A DNA stretch of 51,592 bases, from assembly GCA_937871715.1 (NCBI GenBank), contig CALMOE010000014.1, positions 1 to 51,592 on the forward strand, in the 5' to 3' direction. The notes under the pieces were generated by a model, which made no database searches, was not told where the DNA came from, and saw only the letters and a list, made by a program, of their open reading frames with translations. Both the position numbers and the translations under genes were made by a program. This DNA comes from an uncultured Geobacter sp. (lineage in GTDB: Bacteria; Desulfobacterota; Desulfuromonadia; Geobacterales; DSM-12255). Positions 26,723-35,935 of this stretch are shown here, one piece after another (the first letter of the stretch is position 1; the number at the start of each line of letters is the position of its first letter).

Positions 26723-27100
26723 CTACTCTGCATCGGCACCGACATACTCCCTTATCAGCGCCTGTAGTCTCTCCGGGTCGATTGGTTTTACCAGGTACTC
26801 GTTTGCACCCAGAGCGAGCCCCTTTTCCACATCCTTTTCGCGCCCCTCGGTGGAGATTATGAAGAGTGGTGTATTGCGGTACTGTTCACTCTTGCGCACA
26901 TAGTTTATAAGCTCCAGGCCGTTGATATCCGGCATATTGATGTCAGTTATGATGAGATCAACCTTTTCCCTGGGGAGAAGGCGAAGAGCCTCAAAACCGC
27001 TGGCAGCCTCCACTACTTCGTAATCGCCAGATGCCTCGATGGTTGCCACAAGCAGCGAACGCATGGTAGCCGAGTCGTCAGTAACCAGAATCCTCCTCAT
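26723..27100 (-). CDS. CheY-like response regulator upstream of cheA
   Basis: 125 residues: D8/D9 (VTDDSAT), D53 (ITDINMP), ST in FIISTEGRE and K in LVKPID. It is close in pattern to the chemotaxis CheY proteins and, lying directly upstream of cheA, is the best candidate for the main phosphate acceptor. The start is the ATG with GGAGG four bases upstream; an extension to 27142 has no ribosome site. The 137 bases upstream (27101-27237) contain no gene or promoter I can support. Confidence 0.93.
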   Translation of the reverse strand: MRRILVTDDSATMRSLLVATIEASGDYEVVEAASGFEALRLLPREKVDLIITDINMPDINGLELINYVRKSEQYRNTPLFIISTEGREKDVEKGLALGANEYLVKPIDPERLQALIREYVGADAE

Positions 27101-27237
27101 ACCCCCTCCGAGAGACAACCCGAAAGTCCGTAAGAGCGGCAAAAATCTCCACGGAAAGTATCCTTAGCATCAGTCATCACTCTCCACTCCTCCAATCTGA
27201 CGGGTAAAATACACTGAACTGCAAAAAATTGATTCGA

Positions 27238-28917
27238 CTAGCCGGACGACAACGCATCGAGGCGCTGCTCAAGAAAAGCCTTCTCTGTGGCAATCCCTGC
27301 CTGGGAGAGAAAAATCTCAAGGGAATCCGTATCGCCTACAGGTTTCTGCTCCGGATAATTGTCACCATAAATGATGGCCACAACCTTACCGCGACTGATT
27401 AGAGGCCCGAGGAATATCTCGCAAGGGGCGCCACCTATCTGACCATAAAGATAATCACTCCACTTATTCTCTTTGGGCGCATACTTGCACGGCATGCGGC
27501 TATGCAAGACTCCGCTGAAAAGGGACTCTTCCTGCAATGGAATCTTTAGACTGCGAATGATTCTCTCTGCCGAGCGCTCCTGCAGCACAATGCCGAACTG
27601 ACCGATACCGACAATATCTGCCTCCTTCACCAGGAAGATGACCGCACGGTTTACGAACTCGGAGGCAAAGCGGAGCAGAAGGAGAATTATCCCGCCACCA
27701 AGAGAAGGGTCGTTCAACTCCTCCAGCATTCCTCTCAACATCGAGATGCCGGTGCTTGGCACAACGGTTGACGAAGGCTGCTCGCCGATATCACCCAATT
27801 CAAGACGAAGTTCGTCGCCTAGGTTTACATCTTCGCAGATACTGATGCTGGAAGCGCCGCTCGCCAATCTTCGCAGCTTATCTACCAGCGTCTGGCTGAA
27901 TTCCCGAGATGCCTGATGTTCGGCGATCTCTCCTCGCCTTGGCTTAATTATGAAATCTGCACCGATTTCGCGAATGCGTCTCTCGGCTTCACTGTTGCGG
28001 TAATCCGAGGTCACAAGAACAGGGAGGTCGGCGAAATTGGAGTGCAGCAGCTCCAATAGTTCAAGTCCGCCCAACACCCCTGAGCCGTCCATGCGCGGCA
28101 TTATGAGGTCAAGCAGAATGCTCGGCCTCTTTCCGTCACGGTAAAGGGTGTCGATAGTGATCAGGGCATCTTCGCTTCCGGCAAAAGGGAAAATCTCATA
28201 ACCGGAAGAGGACAAGAGATCGGCGAGGAACTTCCTGACGGCAGAGTCATCCTCCACCAGCACGAGTTCCCCTAAAGGATGGGAGGATGCCTGAGCGACG
28301 CCATCCTCGACCTGCTCTTCACCCGGGGTTATCAGATCAAAAGCCACATCGGGCGTCCCATCGCCCCCATGACATATTTCAGCATCAAGGCTATCGCCGC
28401 GATGACGCTTCTCGTCGATAATCCTCGACCCTTCCATGGCAAGGAACTGGGGATTGAGCCCCTGGGCAAGCATGAACTGGAGAGGATCTAACTTTGAATC
28501 ATCGATTGTTTCAACATCTTCCTGGACCTCGAACTCGAAGCGTCCATCTTCCCAGGAAAAAAATGAATAAACGACCTTCTCGATCTGTTCCCTGACAACA
28601 TCCTCGATCTTCTGGGCAGGGACATTGAACTTGTGAATGAGAATCGGCCCGAGCCGCTCCTTGTAGGCTGTCGCCTGCTGCTCATGCAGGGCCTTCTTGA
28701 GACAATCCTCGTCAACGACCTGCCTTTTCAACAGTTCCTCGCCGAGGAAGTAGCGCATGGTACTGGAATTGGCGCGGATCACCTGGCCGAAACGGAAGAC
28801 GATTATCCCCTCCCGCCCCCTGCTTTGCAGGGTAAGAATGCCAGATTTCCTGCTGAGACTGACGATCTGCAGAATTTCGCCAAGTCCCAGGTCTGCCAGA
28901 TTACCGACAAGACTCAA
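27238..28917 (-). CDS. DUF4388-receiver-GAF-like protein, first gene of the chemosensory cluster
   Basis: About 559 residues. The N-terminal ~170 residues are a DUF4388 (PatA-like) region, opening SLVGNLADLGLGEILQIVSL with the GILTLQ and EGIIVFRFGQVI strands. A receiver follows (~217-350; VEDD, LLDLIMP and KP present), then a C-terminal region with a GAF-like look (~370-555). There is no DNA-binding or catalytic output domain. DUF4388 proteins are frequent in Geobacter and myxobacterial signalling operons, usually as adaptors. The start is TTG with an AGGGGG site five bases upstream. A promoter with an extended -10 box is present at 28985-28993. Confidence 0.85.
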   Translation of the reverse strand: MSLVGNLADLGLGEILQIVSLSRKSGILTLQSRGREGIIVFRFGQVIRANSSTMRYFLGEELLKRQVVDEDCLKKALHEQQATAYKERLGPILIHKFNVPAQKIEDVVREQIEKVVYSFFSWEDGRFEFEVQEDVETIDDSKLDPLQFMLAQGLNPQFLAMEGSRIIDEKRHRGDSLDAEICHGGDGTPDVAFDLITPGEEQVEDGVAQASSHPLGELVLVEDDSAVRKFLADLLSSSGYEIFPFAGSEDALITIDTLYRDGKRPSILLDLIMPRMDGSGVLGGLELLELLHSNFADLPVLVTSDYRNSEAERRIREIGADFIIKPRRGEIAEHQASREFSQTLVDKLRRLASGASSISICEDVNLGDELRLELGDIGEQPSSTVVPSTGISMLRGMLEELNDPSLGGGIILLLLRFASEFVNRAVIFLVKEADIVGIGQFGIVLQERSAERIIRSLKIPLQEESLFSGVLHSRMPCKYAPKENKWSDYLYGQIGGAPCEIFLGPLISRGKVVAIIYGDNYPEQKPVGDTDSLEIFLSQAGIATEKAFLEQRLDALSSG

Positions 28918-28984
28918 CCAATCCCCCTAATCCCGCCACCGATAAATTGATTAATAATAGCCGAGAGCCGCGGCCAGGTAAAGA

Positions 28985-28993
28985 ATTATAACA
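28985..28993 (-). promoter_or_regulatory. Extended -10 promoter at the head of the chemosensory cluster
   Basis: The minus strand reads TGTTATAAT, a perfect TATAAT with the TGn extension. No good -35 box lies 16-18 bases upstream, which is usual for extended -10 promoters. Transcription would start near 28978, leaving a leader of ~60 bases before the TTG at 28917. It lies between der and the cluster, so the cluster is probably a separate transcription unit. Confidence 0.5.
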
Positions 28994-29034
28994 GCCTAAT
29001 TACACTGCATTGACACGTCCCTCCCTGGGAGGAA

Positions 29035-30357
29035 TCACTTTTTAGCATGTTCCCTGCCGCGGAACATGAGGTGTAGCGGTGTTCCGGCAAAGCCGAATGC
29101 CTCGCGGAACCTGTTGATCAGATACCTCTCGTAGGAGAAGTGCACCCCCTCCGGCTGGTTTGTGAAGATGACAAACCCCGGCGGTTTAACGCTGACCTGG
29201 GTTGCATAGTAGAACTTGACCCGCCTCCCCGTAGCCAGGGGTGCATGGTGAGACTCTATCGCCTCCTTGAAAACACGATTCAGATCTGCGGTAGAAACCC
29301 TTTTGGTGTACTGGGCCATCAGCTTGTCCACTTCAGCCATGATGCTCCCAGTTCTCTGCCCGCTCTTGGCCGAAACGAAGACAATCGGAGCAAATGCCAT
29401 GTACTTGAATTCGGTACGGATTCTATCGACGAACTTCCCCATGGAGGAATTATCCTTGGCAACCGCATCCCATTTGTTCACCACAAACAGGCAGGCCCTT
29501 CCCGCCTCGTAGGCATAGCCGGCAATTTTGGTATCCTGCTCGGTCACCCCCTCCTCGGCATTGATGACGATCAGCACCACGTCGGCCCTCTCGATGCTGC
29601 GCAGGGCATCAACCACGCTGTAGGTCTCGATCTTCAGTGAGACTTTCCCCTTACGCCTGATCCCTGCAGTGTCGATGAGTAGATAACGCTTCTTGTTGCA
29701 GGTGAACGGGGTATCTATGGAATCGCGGGTAGTTCCTGCCTGGGGATTTGCCACTGAACGCTCGAAGCCGAGCAGACGATTCACCAGTGAGGACTTGCCG
29801 ACATTGGGTCGACCGACCACCGCTACCTTTGTCAGCTCCTCGTCCTCTGCAACCGCAACAGTGCTGGGGAAAGCGGCGAACACGTCATCCAGCAGATCCC
29901 CGACACCGCGGTTATGGGCTGCAGACACCGGGTAAAACCTGTCTATCCCCAGATCGTAGAACTCCGTTGCCAAAGCCTCAACCTTTTCGCCATCAACCTT
30001 GTTGACCGCGTAAAAAACCGGTTTCCTTATCTTGCGCAACATGCCGGCAACTTCGCGGTCTGCCGCGGTCAGGCCGGCGCGGCCATCCATGAGGAAAATG
30101 ATGACATCTGCCTCCTCCATGGCCAACTGGGATTGACTGCGCATCTGCTGCAGGAGCAGCTCCTGGCTTATTGGTTCGAATCCGCCGGTGTCTATCAGGG
30201 TGAACGGCACATCGAAGCGGTCCACATTGGCGTAATTCCGGTCCCGGGTAACTCCGGGCATGTCATCCACAATGGCCTTCCTCTCACCGATAATACGGTT
30301 GAAAAGGGTGGATTTCCCCACATTTGGGCGGCCAACTATTGCCACGATCGGTCTCAT
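29035..30357 (-). CDS. der: Ribosome-assembly GTPase Der (EngA)
   Basis: 440 residues with two consecutive GTPase domains, the hallmark of Der. Each has the P-loop GRPNVGKS (9-16 and ~181-188), a DxxG switch (DTGGF and DTAGI) and NKVD/NKWD specificity motifs. A C-terminal KH-like domain ends in a lysine-rich tail. Der acts in maturation of the 50S subunit. The start ATG overlaps the era stop by one base, so the two GTPase genes are coupled. Confidence 0.98.
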   Translation of the reverse strand: MRPIVAIVGRPNVGKSTLFNRIIGERKAIVDDMPGVTRDRNYANVDRFDVPFTLIDTGGFEPISQELLLQQMRSQSQLAMEEADVIIFLMDGRAGLTAADREVAGMLRKIRKPVFYAVNKVDGEKVEALATEFYDLGIDRFYPVSAAHNRGVGDLLDDVFAAFPSTVAVAEDEELTKVAVVGRPNVGKSSLVNRLLGFERSVANPQAGTTRDSIDTPFTCNKKRYLLIDTAGIRRKGKVSLKIETYSVVDALRSIERADVVLIVINAEEGVTEQDTKIAGYAYEAGRACLFVVNKWDAVAKDNSSMGKFVDRIRTEFKYMAFAPIVFVSAKSGQRTGSIMAEVDKLMAQYTKRVSTADLNRVFKEAIESHHAPLATGRRVKFYYATQVSVKPPGFVIFTNQPEGVHFSYERYLINRFREAFGFAGTPLHLMFRGREHAKK

Positions 30358-31250
30358 CAGTATCCAAACTCCTTCAGTTTCTGCGGGTTGTCGCTCCAGT
30401 CCCTCGACACCTTGACGAACAGCTCTAGATAGACCCTTCCCGCCAGAAAACGCTCGATTTCATGCCTTGCCGCCGTGCCGATACGCCTCAGCATCTCCCC
30501 GCGACGGCCTATAATTATACCCTTCTGAGACTCCCTCTCTACTATGATCGCTGCACCTATGGCAATGACGCCGCTCTCAGGCCGCTCCTTGAAGCTCTCC
30601 ACCTGCACGGCCACAGAGTAGGGGATTTCATCCCTGGTGAGATGAAAAACCTTCTCCCTGATCATCTCGGCTACAACGAAGCGCTCCGGCAGATCGGTAA
30701 GGATATCATCCGGGAAGTAGGCAGGGCCAACAGGAAGAAGTCGACAGACCAGTTCCGTCAGGCGCTCCACTCCGTCACCACTACTGGCCGATACGGGAAC
30801 GATCTCCCTGAAATCATGCATCCTGCTGTAACTCTCCATCAAGGCAAAGAGAGACCCTTTTTCCACCAAATCGACCTTGTTGATCACCAGGATCACCGGC
30901 ACCTTAACCCCGGAGAGGATCTCGGCCATGGTCTCCGACTCCGCTGTCGGCTTAGTGGTAGCCTCCACCAGGAAGAGAACCACATCCACCCCCTGGATAG
31001 CCTCCATAGCCGCATCCACCAGAGAACGGTTGAGCCGGGATCCCGCTCTGTGAACACCCGGGGTGTCGATGAAGACGATCTGCCCCCCCGGAACGTTGTG
31101 TATACCCTGGATACGGTTGCGTGTTGTCTGGGGCTTGTCGGAAGTGATAACCAGCTTCTCCCCGAGTATGGCATTGAGAAGGGTCGACTTCCCCACGTTC
31201 GGCCTGCCGACAATGGCCGCGAATCCTGAATGAAACTGCTGTTCTGTCAA
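30357..31250 (-). CDS. era: GTPase Era
   Basis: 297 residues. The GTPase domain has GRPNVGKST (15-23), DTPGV and NKVD. The C-terminal KH domain carries [14 protein letters not shown], which binds the 3' end of 16S rRNA during 30S maturation. The start is TTG with GGAG five bases upstream, overlapping the stop of the upstream radical SAM gene by four bases (TTGA). The order rnc, radical SAM, era, der is compact, and rnc-era linkage is common in bacteria. Confidence 0.98.
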   Translation of the reverse strand: MTEQQFHSGFAAIVGRPNVGKSTLLNAILGEKLVITSDKPQTTRNRIQGIHNVPGGQIVFIDTPGVHRAGSRLNRSLVDAAMEAIQGVDVVLFLVEATTKPTAESETMAEILSGVKVPVILVINKVDLVEKGSLFALMESYSRMHDFREIVPVSASSGDGVERLTELVCRLLPVGPAYFPDDILTDLPERFVVAEMIREKVFHLTRDEIPYSVAVQVESFKERPESGVIAIGAAIIVERESQKGIIIGRRGEMLRRIGTAARHEIERFLAGRVYLELFVKVSRDWSDNPQKLKEFGY

Positions 31251-32329
31251 GGTTGCTCCTTATTGACGTTCATTGAACCATCGTATCTTAATCGTTTGAG
31301 TATGTTGTCCCTAACCGTCATGCTCCCGCAGCTGACGACGATTTCGTCCAAGCCCAGGGATGCTTCACCTCTGACACGGCGGAATCGGACCCGGATTCTA
31401 TCCTCTATGCGCCTCAGGTTGAACCGTTTCTGGCCAACCAGGTCTGAGACCCTGGCAGGCGAGACGCTAACCTCCAGCTCATCGCCGGCAGAAAAATCGG
31501 CACAGACAAGAGTTAGCAGATCATGCCACCTCTCCCCCTCGGACAACTGACGGAACGCCGGGTGATAAGGACCGGCAACCACCTCACCGCCAGCTGCAAA
31601 CTCTTCACTGTGGTGCAACCCAACACGGATCACCCTTACCCCGGCAACTGCCGCATCATGCAGCATCACCTTGCAGATGGAAACTGCCCCGTCTATGGTG
31701 AGGGGGGTGTAGCGACCAGCCGCATAAAGAGTTGCCAGCTCTGTCCCCTTAAGGACGATCGCCGGATAGATGCGCAGCAGGTCAGGACCGAGTGGCAAGA
31801 GTCGGCGCAGCGAGCTGATGGCCCCAGCAGAGGTATCGCCGGGGAGTCCCGGCATCAGCTGGGCCCCGACTTTCATACCGGCGCATTTAAGAAGGGAAAA
31901 AGCCTCCTCGCAGTGAGCCGCCAGATGCCCCCTGCCGGCCATTCGCAGGACTGCATCATCCATGGACTGTACCCCAAGCTCTACAAGCTCGACACCACGG
32001 TCACGCAGGAAGCTTACCCTCTCCATGTCCAGAGCATCGGGGCGGGTGGATACCCTTAACGACGACACTTCCCCTTTGCGGAGCATGGGCTGCAGGGGGG
32101 CAAGAAGCCTTTCCTGGAGATTAATGGGGAGGGAGGTAAAAGTCCCGCCATAAAAAGCCACCTCTACCGATCGGGAAGCGGAAAAAGCGCGCCACCGGCC
32201 AACGGTCTCGACTATTTCGCCCTCCGTCAAAGGAGCGCTCTTGCCGCTTATGGCCCGCTGGTCACAGAATACGCATTGGTGGGGACACCCTTGGTGCGGG
32301 ATGAAAAAGGGGACTATCACCCTTTTCAA
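31247..32329 (-). CDS. Radical SAM protein (Elp3/YhcC-like)
   Basis: 360 residues. The cluster motif is C15-x3-C19-x2-C22, followed by a TIM-barrel pattern with [10 protein letters not shown] and the [10 protein letters not shown] and MPGLPGD segments found in Elp3-related and HemN-like enzymes. The start is TTG, overlapping the rnc stop by TTGA, with GGAG eight bases upstream. It lacks the acetyltransferase domain of true Elp3. Its position between rnc and era suggests an RNA-related task, perhaps tRNA modification, but the substrate is unknown. Confidence 0.85.
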   Translation of the reverse strand: MKRVIVPFFIPHQGCPHQCVFCDQRAISGKSAPLTEGEIVETVGRWRAFSASRSVEVAFYGGTFTSLPINLQERLLAPLQPMLRKGEVSSLRVSTRPDALDMERVSFLRDRGVELVELGVQSMDDAVLRMAGRGHLAAHCEEAFSLLKCAGMKVGAQLMPGLPGDTSAGAISSLRRLLPLGPDLLRIYPAIVLKGTELATLYAAGRYTPLTIDGAVSICKVMLHDAAVAGVRVIRVGLHHSEEFAAGGEVVAGPYHPAFRQLSEGERWHDLLTLVCADFSAGDELEVSVSPARVSDLVGQKRFNLRRIEDRIRVRFRRVRGEASLGLDEIVVSCGSMTVRDNILKRLRYDGSMNVNKEQP

Positions 32330-33024
32330 CCGAGCTTCTCCAGAGCCTGGCCGGCAGCCGCCTGCTGCGCCGCTTTCTTGGATTTGCCGACACCTTCCCC
32401 AGCAAGCTCCCCCCCCAGATAAACCGCCACCCTGTAGCTCCGCTCGTGGTCTGGCCCGGAAGCGTCCAGCAGCTCGTATCGTGGCACAAGGGATAAACGG
32501 GACTGGGTAATCTCCTGCAGCTCGGTCTTAAAATCCCTGCTCTGCCCATCCGGGGCGTTGGCGGCAATCAGCTGAGCGAACTGTCGGCTGACAACATCCC
32601 GTGCCGCCTCAATTCCCCCGTCCAGATAAACTGCTGCTATCAGCGCTTCATAGGCATCTGCGAGGATTGATCTCTTGGTTCTCCCGCCCCCCGTCTCCTC
32701 ACCCTTGCCAAGAAGGAGGAAGTCACCCAGGTCTATGGAGATTGCCAGCCTGGCAAGGCTCTCCTCGTCGACCAGGGAAGATCGCTTGCGGCTGAGCTCC
32801 CCCTCCTTCCAGGAAGGGTGTGCCAGGTAGAGGTCATAGCCCACCATGAAACCCAGTATTGAATCTCCGAGGAACTCCAGTCGCTGGTTGTCAGGGAGAT
32901 GCCAGCCAACTTCGTTGGCGCGGGAGCGGTGAGTCAGCGCCTGCCGCAGCAGGTCACGATCACGAAAGCTATAACCAAGCGTCATTTCAAGACGATCATA
33001 TGCGGAATTCGGATTAATTAGCAC
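32326..33024 (-). CDS. rnc: Ribonuclease III
   Basis: 232 residues. The catalytic signature NQRLEFLGDS lies at 46-55, with the metal-binding E/D residues of the second motif in DAYEALIAAVY. A double-stranded RNA-binding domain follows (~158-228). It processes rRNA and double-stranded transcripts. The start is uncertain: GTG at 33024 gives an N-terminus that aligns with other RNase III proteins, but the promoter predicted at 33033-33061 would start transcription within a few bases of it, leaving no leader. ATG at 32985 would remove part of the first helix. Confidence 0.95.
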   Translation of the reverse strand: MLINPNSAYDRLEMTLGYSFRDRDLLRQALTHRSRANEVGWHLPDNQRLEFLGDSILGFMVGYDLYLAHPSWKEGELSRKRSSLVDEESLARLAISIDLGDFLLLGKGEETGGGRTKRSILADAYEALIAAVYLDGGIEAARDVVSRQFAQLIAANAPDGQSRDFKTELQEITQSRLSLVPRYELLDASGPDHERSYRVAVYLGGELAGEGVGKSKKAAQQAAAGQALEKLG

Positions 33025-33032
33025 AGCGAATC

Positions 33033-33061
33033 ACTATACCCAAGCCACCGTTGATAATCAA
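33033..33061 (-). promoter_or_regulatory. Sigma-70-type promoter of the rnc operon
   Basis: On the minus strand, TTGATT (33056-33061) and TATAGT (33033-33038) are 17 bases apart. The -10 box ends only eight bases before the GTG of rnc, so the transcript would be leaderless or nearly so. Confidence 0.6.
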
Positions 33062-33091
33062 TAGCAATGGAGTCATTTCAAGCGTTTTGGC

Positions 33092-33120
33092 TTGATTAAT
33101 TCCTCCCCCTCCCATATACT
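33092..33120 (+). promoter_or_regulatory. Sigma-70-type promoter of the tmk operon
   Basis: TTGATT (33092-33097) and TATACT (33115-33120) are separated by 17 bases, with a start expected near 33127, about 20 bases before the tmk ATG. It is divergent from the rnc promoter about 30 bases away. Confidence 0.65.
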
Positions 33121-33146
33121 TCCACATTTAAATCGGGGTGTATTTC

Positions 33147-33803
33147 ATGGCATATTTCATCACTTTTGAAGGGGTCGAGGGTTGCGGCAAGACGACCCAG
33201 ATCAAGCTGCTCGCAGAAGCACTCAGAGTGGCCGGGCACAGGGTGACCCTAACCAGGGAGCCGGGCGGATGCCCGATAGCCGACAAGATCCGCGCCATCC
33301 TGCTCGACGCCGCAAACAGTGCCTTGACCCCGTCCGCCGAGCTGCTCCTCTACGCCGCTGCCCGCTCCCAGCACATCAGGGAGGTGATAGCCCCAGCGCT
33401 TGACAGGGGGGACATCGTCCTCTGCGACAGGTTCATAGACGCAACCATCGCCTATCAGGGGTATGGTCGCGGCCTTGAGAGGGGTCTCATCCTGCAACTG
33501 AACGACCTCGCAACATCAGGTTGTCGCCCTGACCTGACGATTCTCATCGACTGCCCGGTGGAAACCGGGCTGAAGCGTGCCATGGCGCGAATCGAGGCAT
33601 GCCAGCCTGTTGACGGAAACAGCCGGGAGGAGCGGTTCGAAATGGAATCGATACAGTTTCACCAGAGGGTGCGCGATGGATACCTCTCCCTGGCAGCCGA
33701 TGAGCCGGAGAGGTTTTGCCTGGTTAACGGCAACGGCAGCGTGCAGGAGATCTTCGCCGAGGTCAGCGAAGCGGTTGCCGCAAGACTTTCCCGGGGGGAG
33801 TGA
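33147..33803 (+). CDS. tmk: Thymidylate kinase
   Basis: 218 residues. P-loop in EGVEGCGKTTQ, the DRF motif (CDRFIDATIAYQG) and a lid region with R residues (NSREERFE) are those of dTMP kinase, which makes dTDP for DNA synthesis. I placed the start at the ATG with GGGG eight bases upstream; an in-frame GTG three codons earlier lies in that site. It heads a plus-strand operon, and the holB ATG overlaps its stop by one base. Confidence 0.96.
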   Translation: MAYFITFEGVEGCGKTTQIKLLAEALRVAGHRVTLTREPGGCPIADKIRAILLDAANSALTPSAELLLYAAARSQHIREVIAPALDRGDIVLCDRFIDATIAYQGYGRGLERGLILQLNDLATSGCRPDLTILIDCPVETGLKRAMARIEACQPVDGNSREERFEMESIQFHQRVRDGYLSLAADEPERFCLVNGNGSVQEIFAEVSEAVAARLSRGE

Positions 33804-34762
33804 TGTCCTTTGGGGAGATAATCGGCAACAACAGGAACATTGCCATCCTGCAGCGGGTCGTCTCCTCAGGGAGAATCGCCCACGCCTACCTCTTCATCGG
33901 TCCGGAAGGGGTCGGCAAGAAGAAGAGTGCCGAAGCCTTCATAGCCGCCCTCTTCTGTGGCAACAACGATGCATGCGGCAACTGCAGCTCTTGCCGAAAA
34001 CTGGCAGCCGGTAGCCACCCAGACCTGCATCTCCTCGTCCCTGACGGGCAGTTCATCAAAATCGACCAAGTGAGAGAGCTGCAGCGGGAGCTTGCCTATC
34101 GTCCATACGAGGCACCACGCAAGGCGTGCATAATAGACGGTGCGGACAAGCTCAACCAGTCATCGGGAAACGCCCTGCTCAAAACGCTGGAAGAGCCTCC
34201 AGGCAATGCCCTGATGATCCTATTGGCAACCACGGCGGACAGCGTACTCCCCACCATCCGCTCCCGCTGCCAGCAACTCCTCTTCAGCGGCATCCCCACA
34301 GAGGAGATAGAGGAGTTCCTCATGGGTCGGGGAACACCGGCAGAAACCGCCCAGGTGGCAGCCTCCCTGGCTGACGGCAGCATCACCAAGGGTCTCGCAC
34401 TCTGCAACGTGGATATCATGGCGCAGCGAAGTGCCATTATCTCAGCAGCCTGCGGTCTCAGGCGGCAGGAGATTGCCAACCTGTTTACCCTGGGGGAGAT
34501 GTTCGACAAAGACAGGGAAAAAGCGGACCAGGCCATGGAACTGCTCGCCAGCTTCTGGCGCGATCTGCTCCTTTTGCGCAGCGGCTCTGGCCAGATGGTA
34601 AACAGGGACCTTCTCACCATGCTGCAGGAGGAAGCGGCAAGGCGGAGCGAAAGAACCATCCTGGAGAACATCGAACAACTTGGGCGGACAAGGGGCGCCA
34701 TCAAGCGCAATGCCAATGTCCGCCTGGCCCTTGACGTGCTCAGCATGAAGCTGGCCACCTGA
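33803..34762 (+). CDS. holB: DNA polymerase III subunit delta-prime
   Basis: 319 residues. The AAA+ domain has a degenerate P-loop (GPEGVGKKKSAEAF) and a four-cysteine zinc module around CGNNDACGNCSSC, then LLKTLEEPP and the SRC motif (IRSRCQQ) that supplies an arginine finger. These are features of delta-prime/tau relatives in the clamp loader. The N-terminal DnaX-like portion and a helical collar complete it. The tmk-holB pair is a common bacterial arrangement. Confidence 0.93.
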   Translation: MSFGEIIGNNRNIAILQRVVSSGRIAHAYLFIGPEGVGKKKSAEAFIAALFCGNNDACGNCSSCRKLAAGSHPDLHLLVPDGQFIKIDQVRELQRELAYRPYEAPRKACIIDGADKLNQSSGNALLKTLEEPPGNALMILLATTADSVLPTIRSRCQQLLFSGIPTEEIEEFLMGRGTPAETAQVAASLADGSITKGLALCNVDIMAQRSAIISAACGLRRQEIANLFTLGEMFDKDREKADQAMELLASFWRDLLLLRSGSGQMVNRDLLTMLQEEAARRSERTILENIEQLGRTRGAIKRNANVRLALDVLSMKLAT

Positions 34763-34795
34763 AGCAAACAACAGCAGCACCCACATGGAGGAACA

Positions 34796-35935
34796 TTGAT
34801 CAACATAGTCAAAATACAGTTCCACACCGCGGAAAAACTCTACGACTTCAACGCCGGAGGGCTCGACCTCTCACCCGGCGACAGGGTCATCGTGGAGACC
34901 GACCGGGGAAGGAGCATGGCCCTGGTGGCCACAAGGCCATCATCAGTCCCGGATGAGCTGGCCCCCGAATCTCTCAAGTCGATCCTGCGCAAGGCAAGCC
35001 AGGCTGATCTGGAGGCAGCTGAGCGCAACAGGTCAAGGGAAAAGGAGACCTTCGATTTCTGCGAGGCGAAGATTGCCGAGCGCAACCTGGAGATGAAGCT
35101 TGTCAAGGTGGAGTATGTCTATGATGGCAGCAAGGCGATCTTCTACTTCACAGCAGACGGCCGCATAGACTTCCGTGACCTGGTGAAGGATCTGGCGCAC
35201 CAGTTCCATACCCGCATTGAGATGCGCCAGATCGGTGTCAGGGACGAGGCCAAACTGGTGGGCGGAATCGGCATCTGCGGACGGGAACTCTGCTGCTCTT
35301 CGTTCCTGAGAGACTTCGCCCCGGTATCGGTAAAGATGGCCAAGGAACAGAATCTGGCCCTCAACCCCACCAAGATATCCGGCCAGTGCGGCAGGCTACT
35401 CTGCTGCCTGGGGTACGAATTCGAGACCTACTGCGAACTGCGCAAAGGGCTCCCCAAGTGCGGCAAGCAGGTCAAATGCTGCAAGGCGGAAGGGGAGGTA
35501 ATCAAGGTAAACACCCTTGGGCGCCACTTCACCGTACGAACTACCGATTCAAGGGAAGTAATCCTCACCCCTGAAGACCTGCTTGCGGAGAGCAGGGTTG
35601 AGGGTACAGAACTGGAAGTTGCCGAAAAATCAACCACACCGGTGGATGAGCAGCGGCCGCGACAACAGCAGAGACAAAGACAGGCGCAGAGGCAGGGGCA
35701 GAAGCAGCGGCCGACTAAGGACTCCCAGCAGCAGGCCAAATCAGGGGATCAGCAGTCAAGGGGACAGCAGCCGGTTGCCAGACAGGGGCAGCAGAAACCT
35801 CCCCAACAGCAGACAGTTGAAGAGCCCCAACGGGATGAGCAGGAAAAGAAGCCCGGAGGAGGACGCCGCCGCAGCCGCAACCGCAACCGCCAGGGGGGCA
35901 AGGGAAAACAGGAAAAAGCAAAGGAGACGCCATGA
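34796..35935 (+). CDS. PSP1/YaaT (RicT)-like protein with a long basic Q-rich tail
   Basis: 379 residues. The first ~275 match the PSP1 C-terminal domain family: GRELCCSSFLRDF, the SGQCGRLLCCLGYE motif and further cysteines. In Bacillus the homologue RicT (YaaT) joins RicA and RicF in a complex affecting RNA processing and binds Fe-S clusters. Residues 278-379 form a tail of Q, R, K and G with no fold, probably disordered and possibly RNA-binding. The start is TTG with GGAGG four bases upstream. The stop overlaps the metG ATG as ATGA. The tmk-holB-yaaT-metG order occurs in other bacteria, which supports the identification. Confidence 0.88.
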   Translation: MINIVKIQFHTAEKLYDFNAGGLDLSPGDRVIVETDRGRSMALVATRPSSVPDELAPESLKSILRKASQADLEAAERNRSREKETFDFCEAKIAERNLEMKLVKVEYVYDGSKAIFYFTADGRIDFRDLVKDLAHQFHTRIEMRQIGVRDEAKLVGGIGICGRELCCSSFLRDFAPVSVKMAKEQNLALNPTKISGQCGRLLCCLGYEFETYCELRKGLPKCGKQVKCCKAEGEVIKVNTLGRHFTVRTTDSREVILTPEDLLAESRVEGTELEVAEKSTTPVDEQRPRQQQRQRQAQRQGQKQRPTKDSQQQAKSGDQQSRGQQPVARQGQQKPPQQQTVEEPQRDEQEKKPGGGRRRSRNRNRQGGKGKQEKAKETP

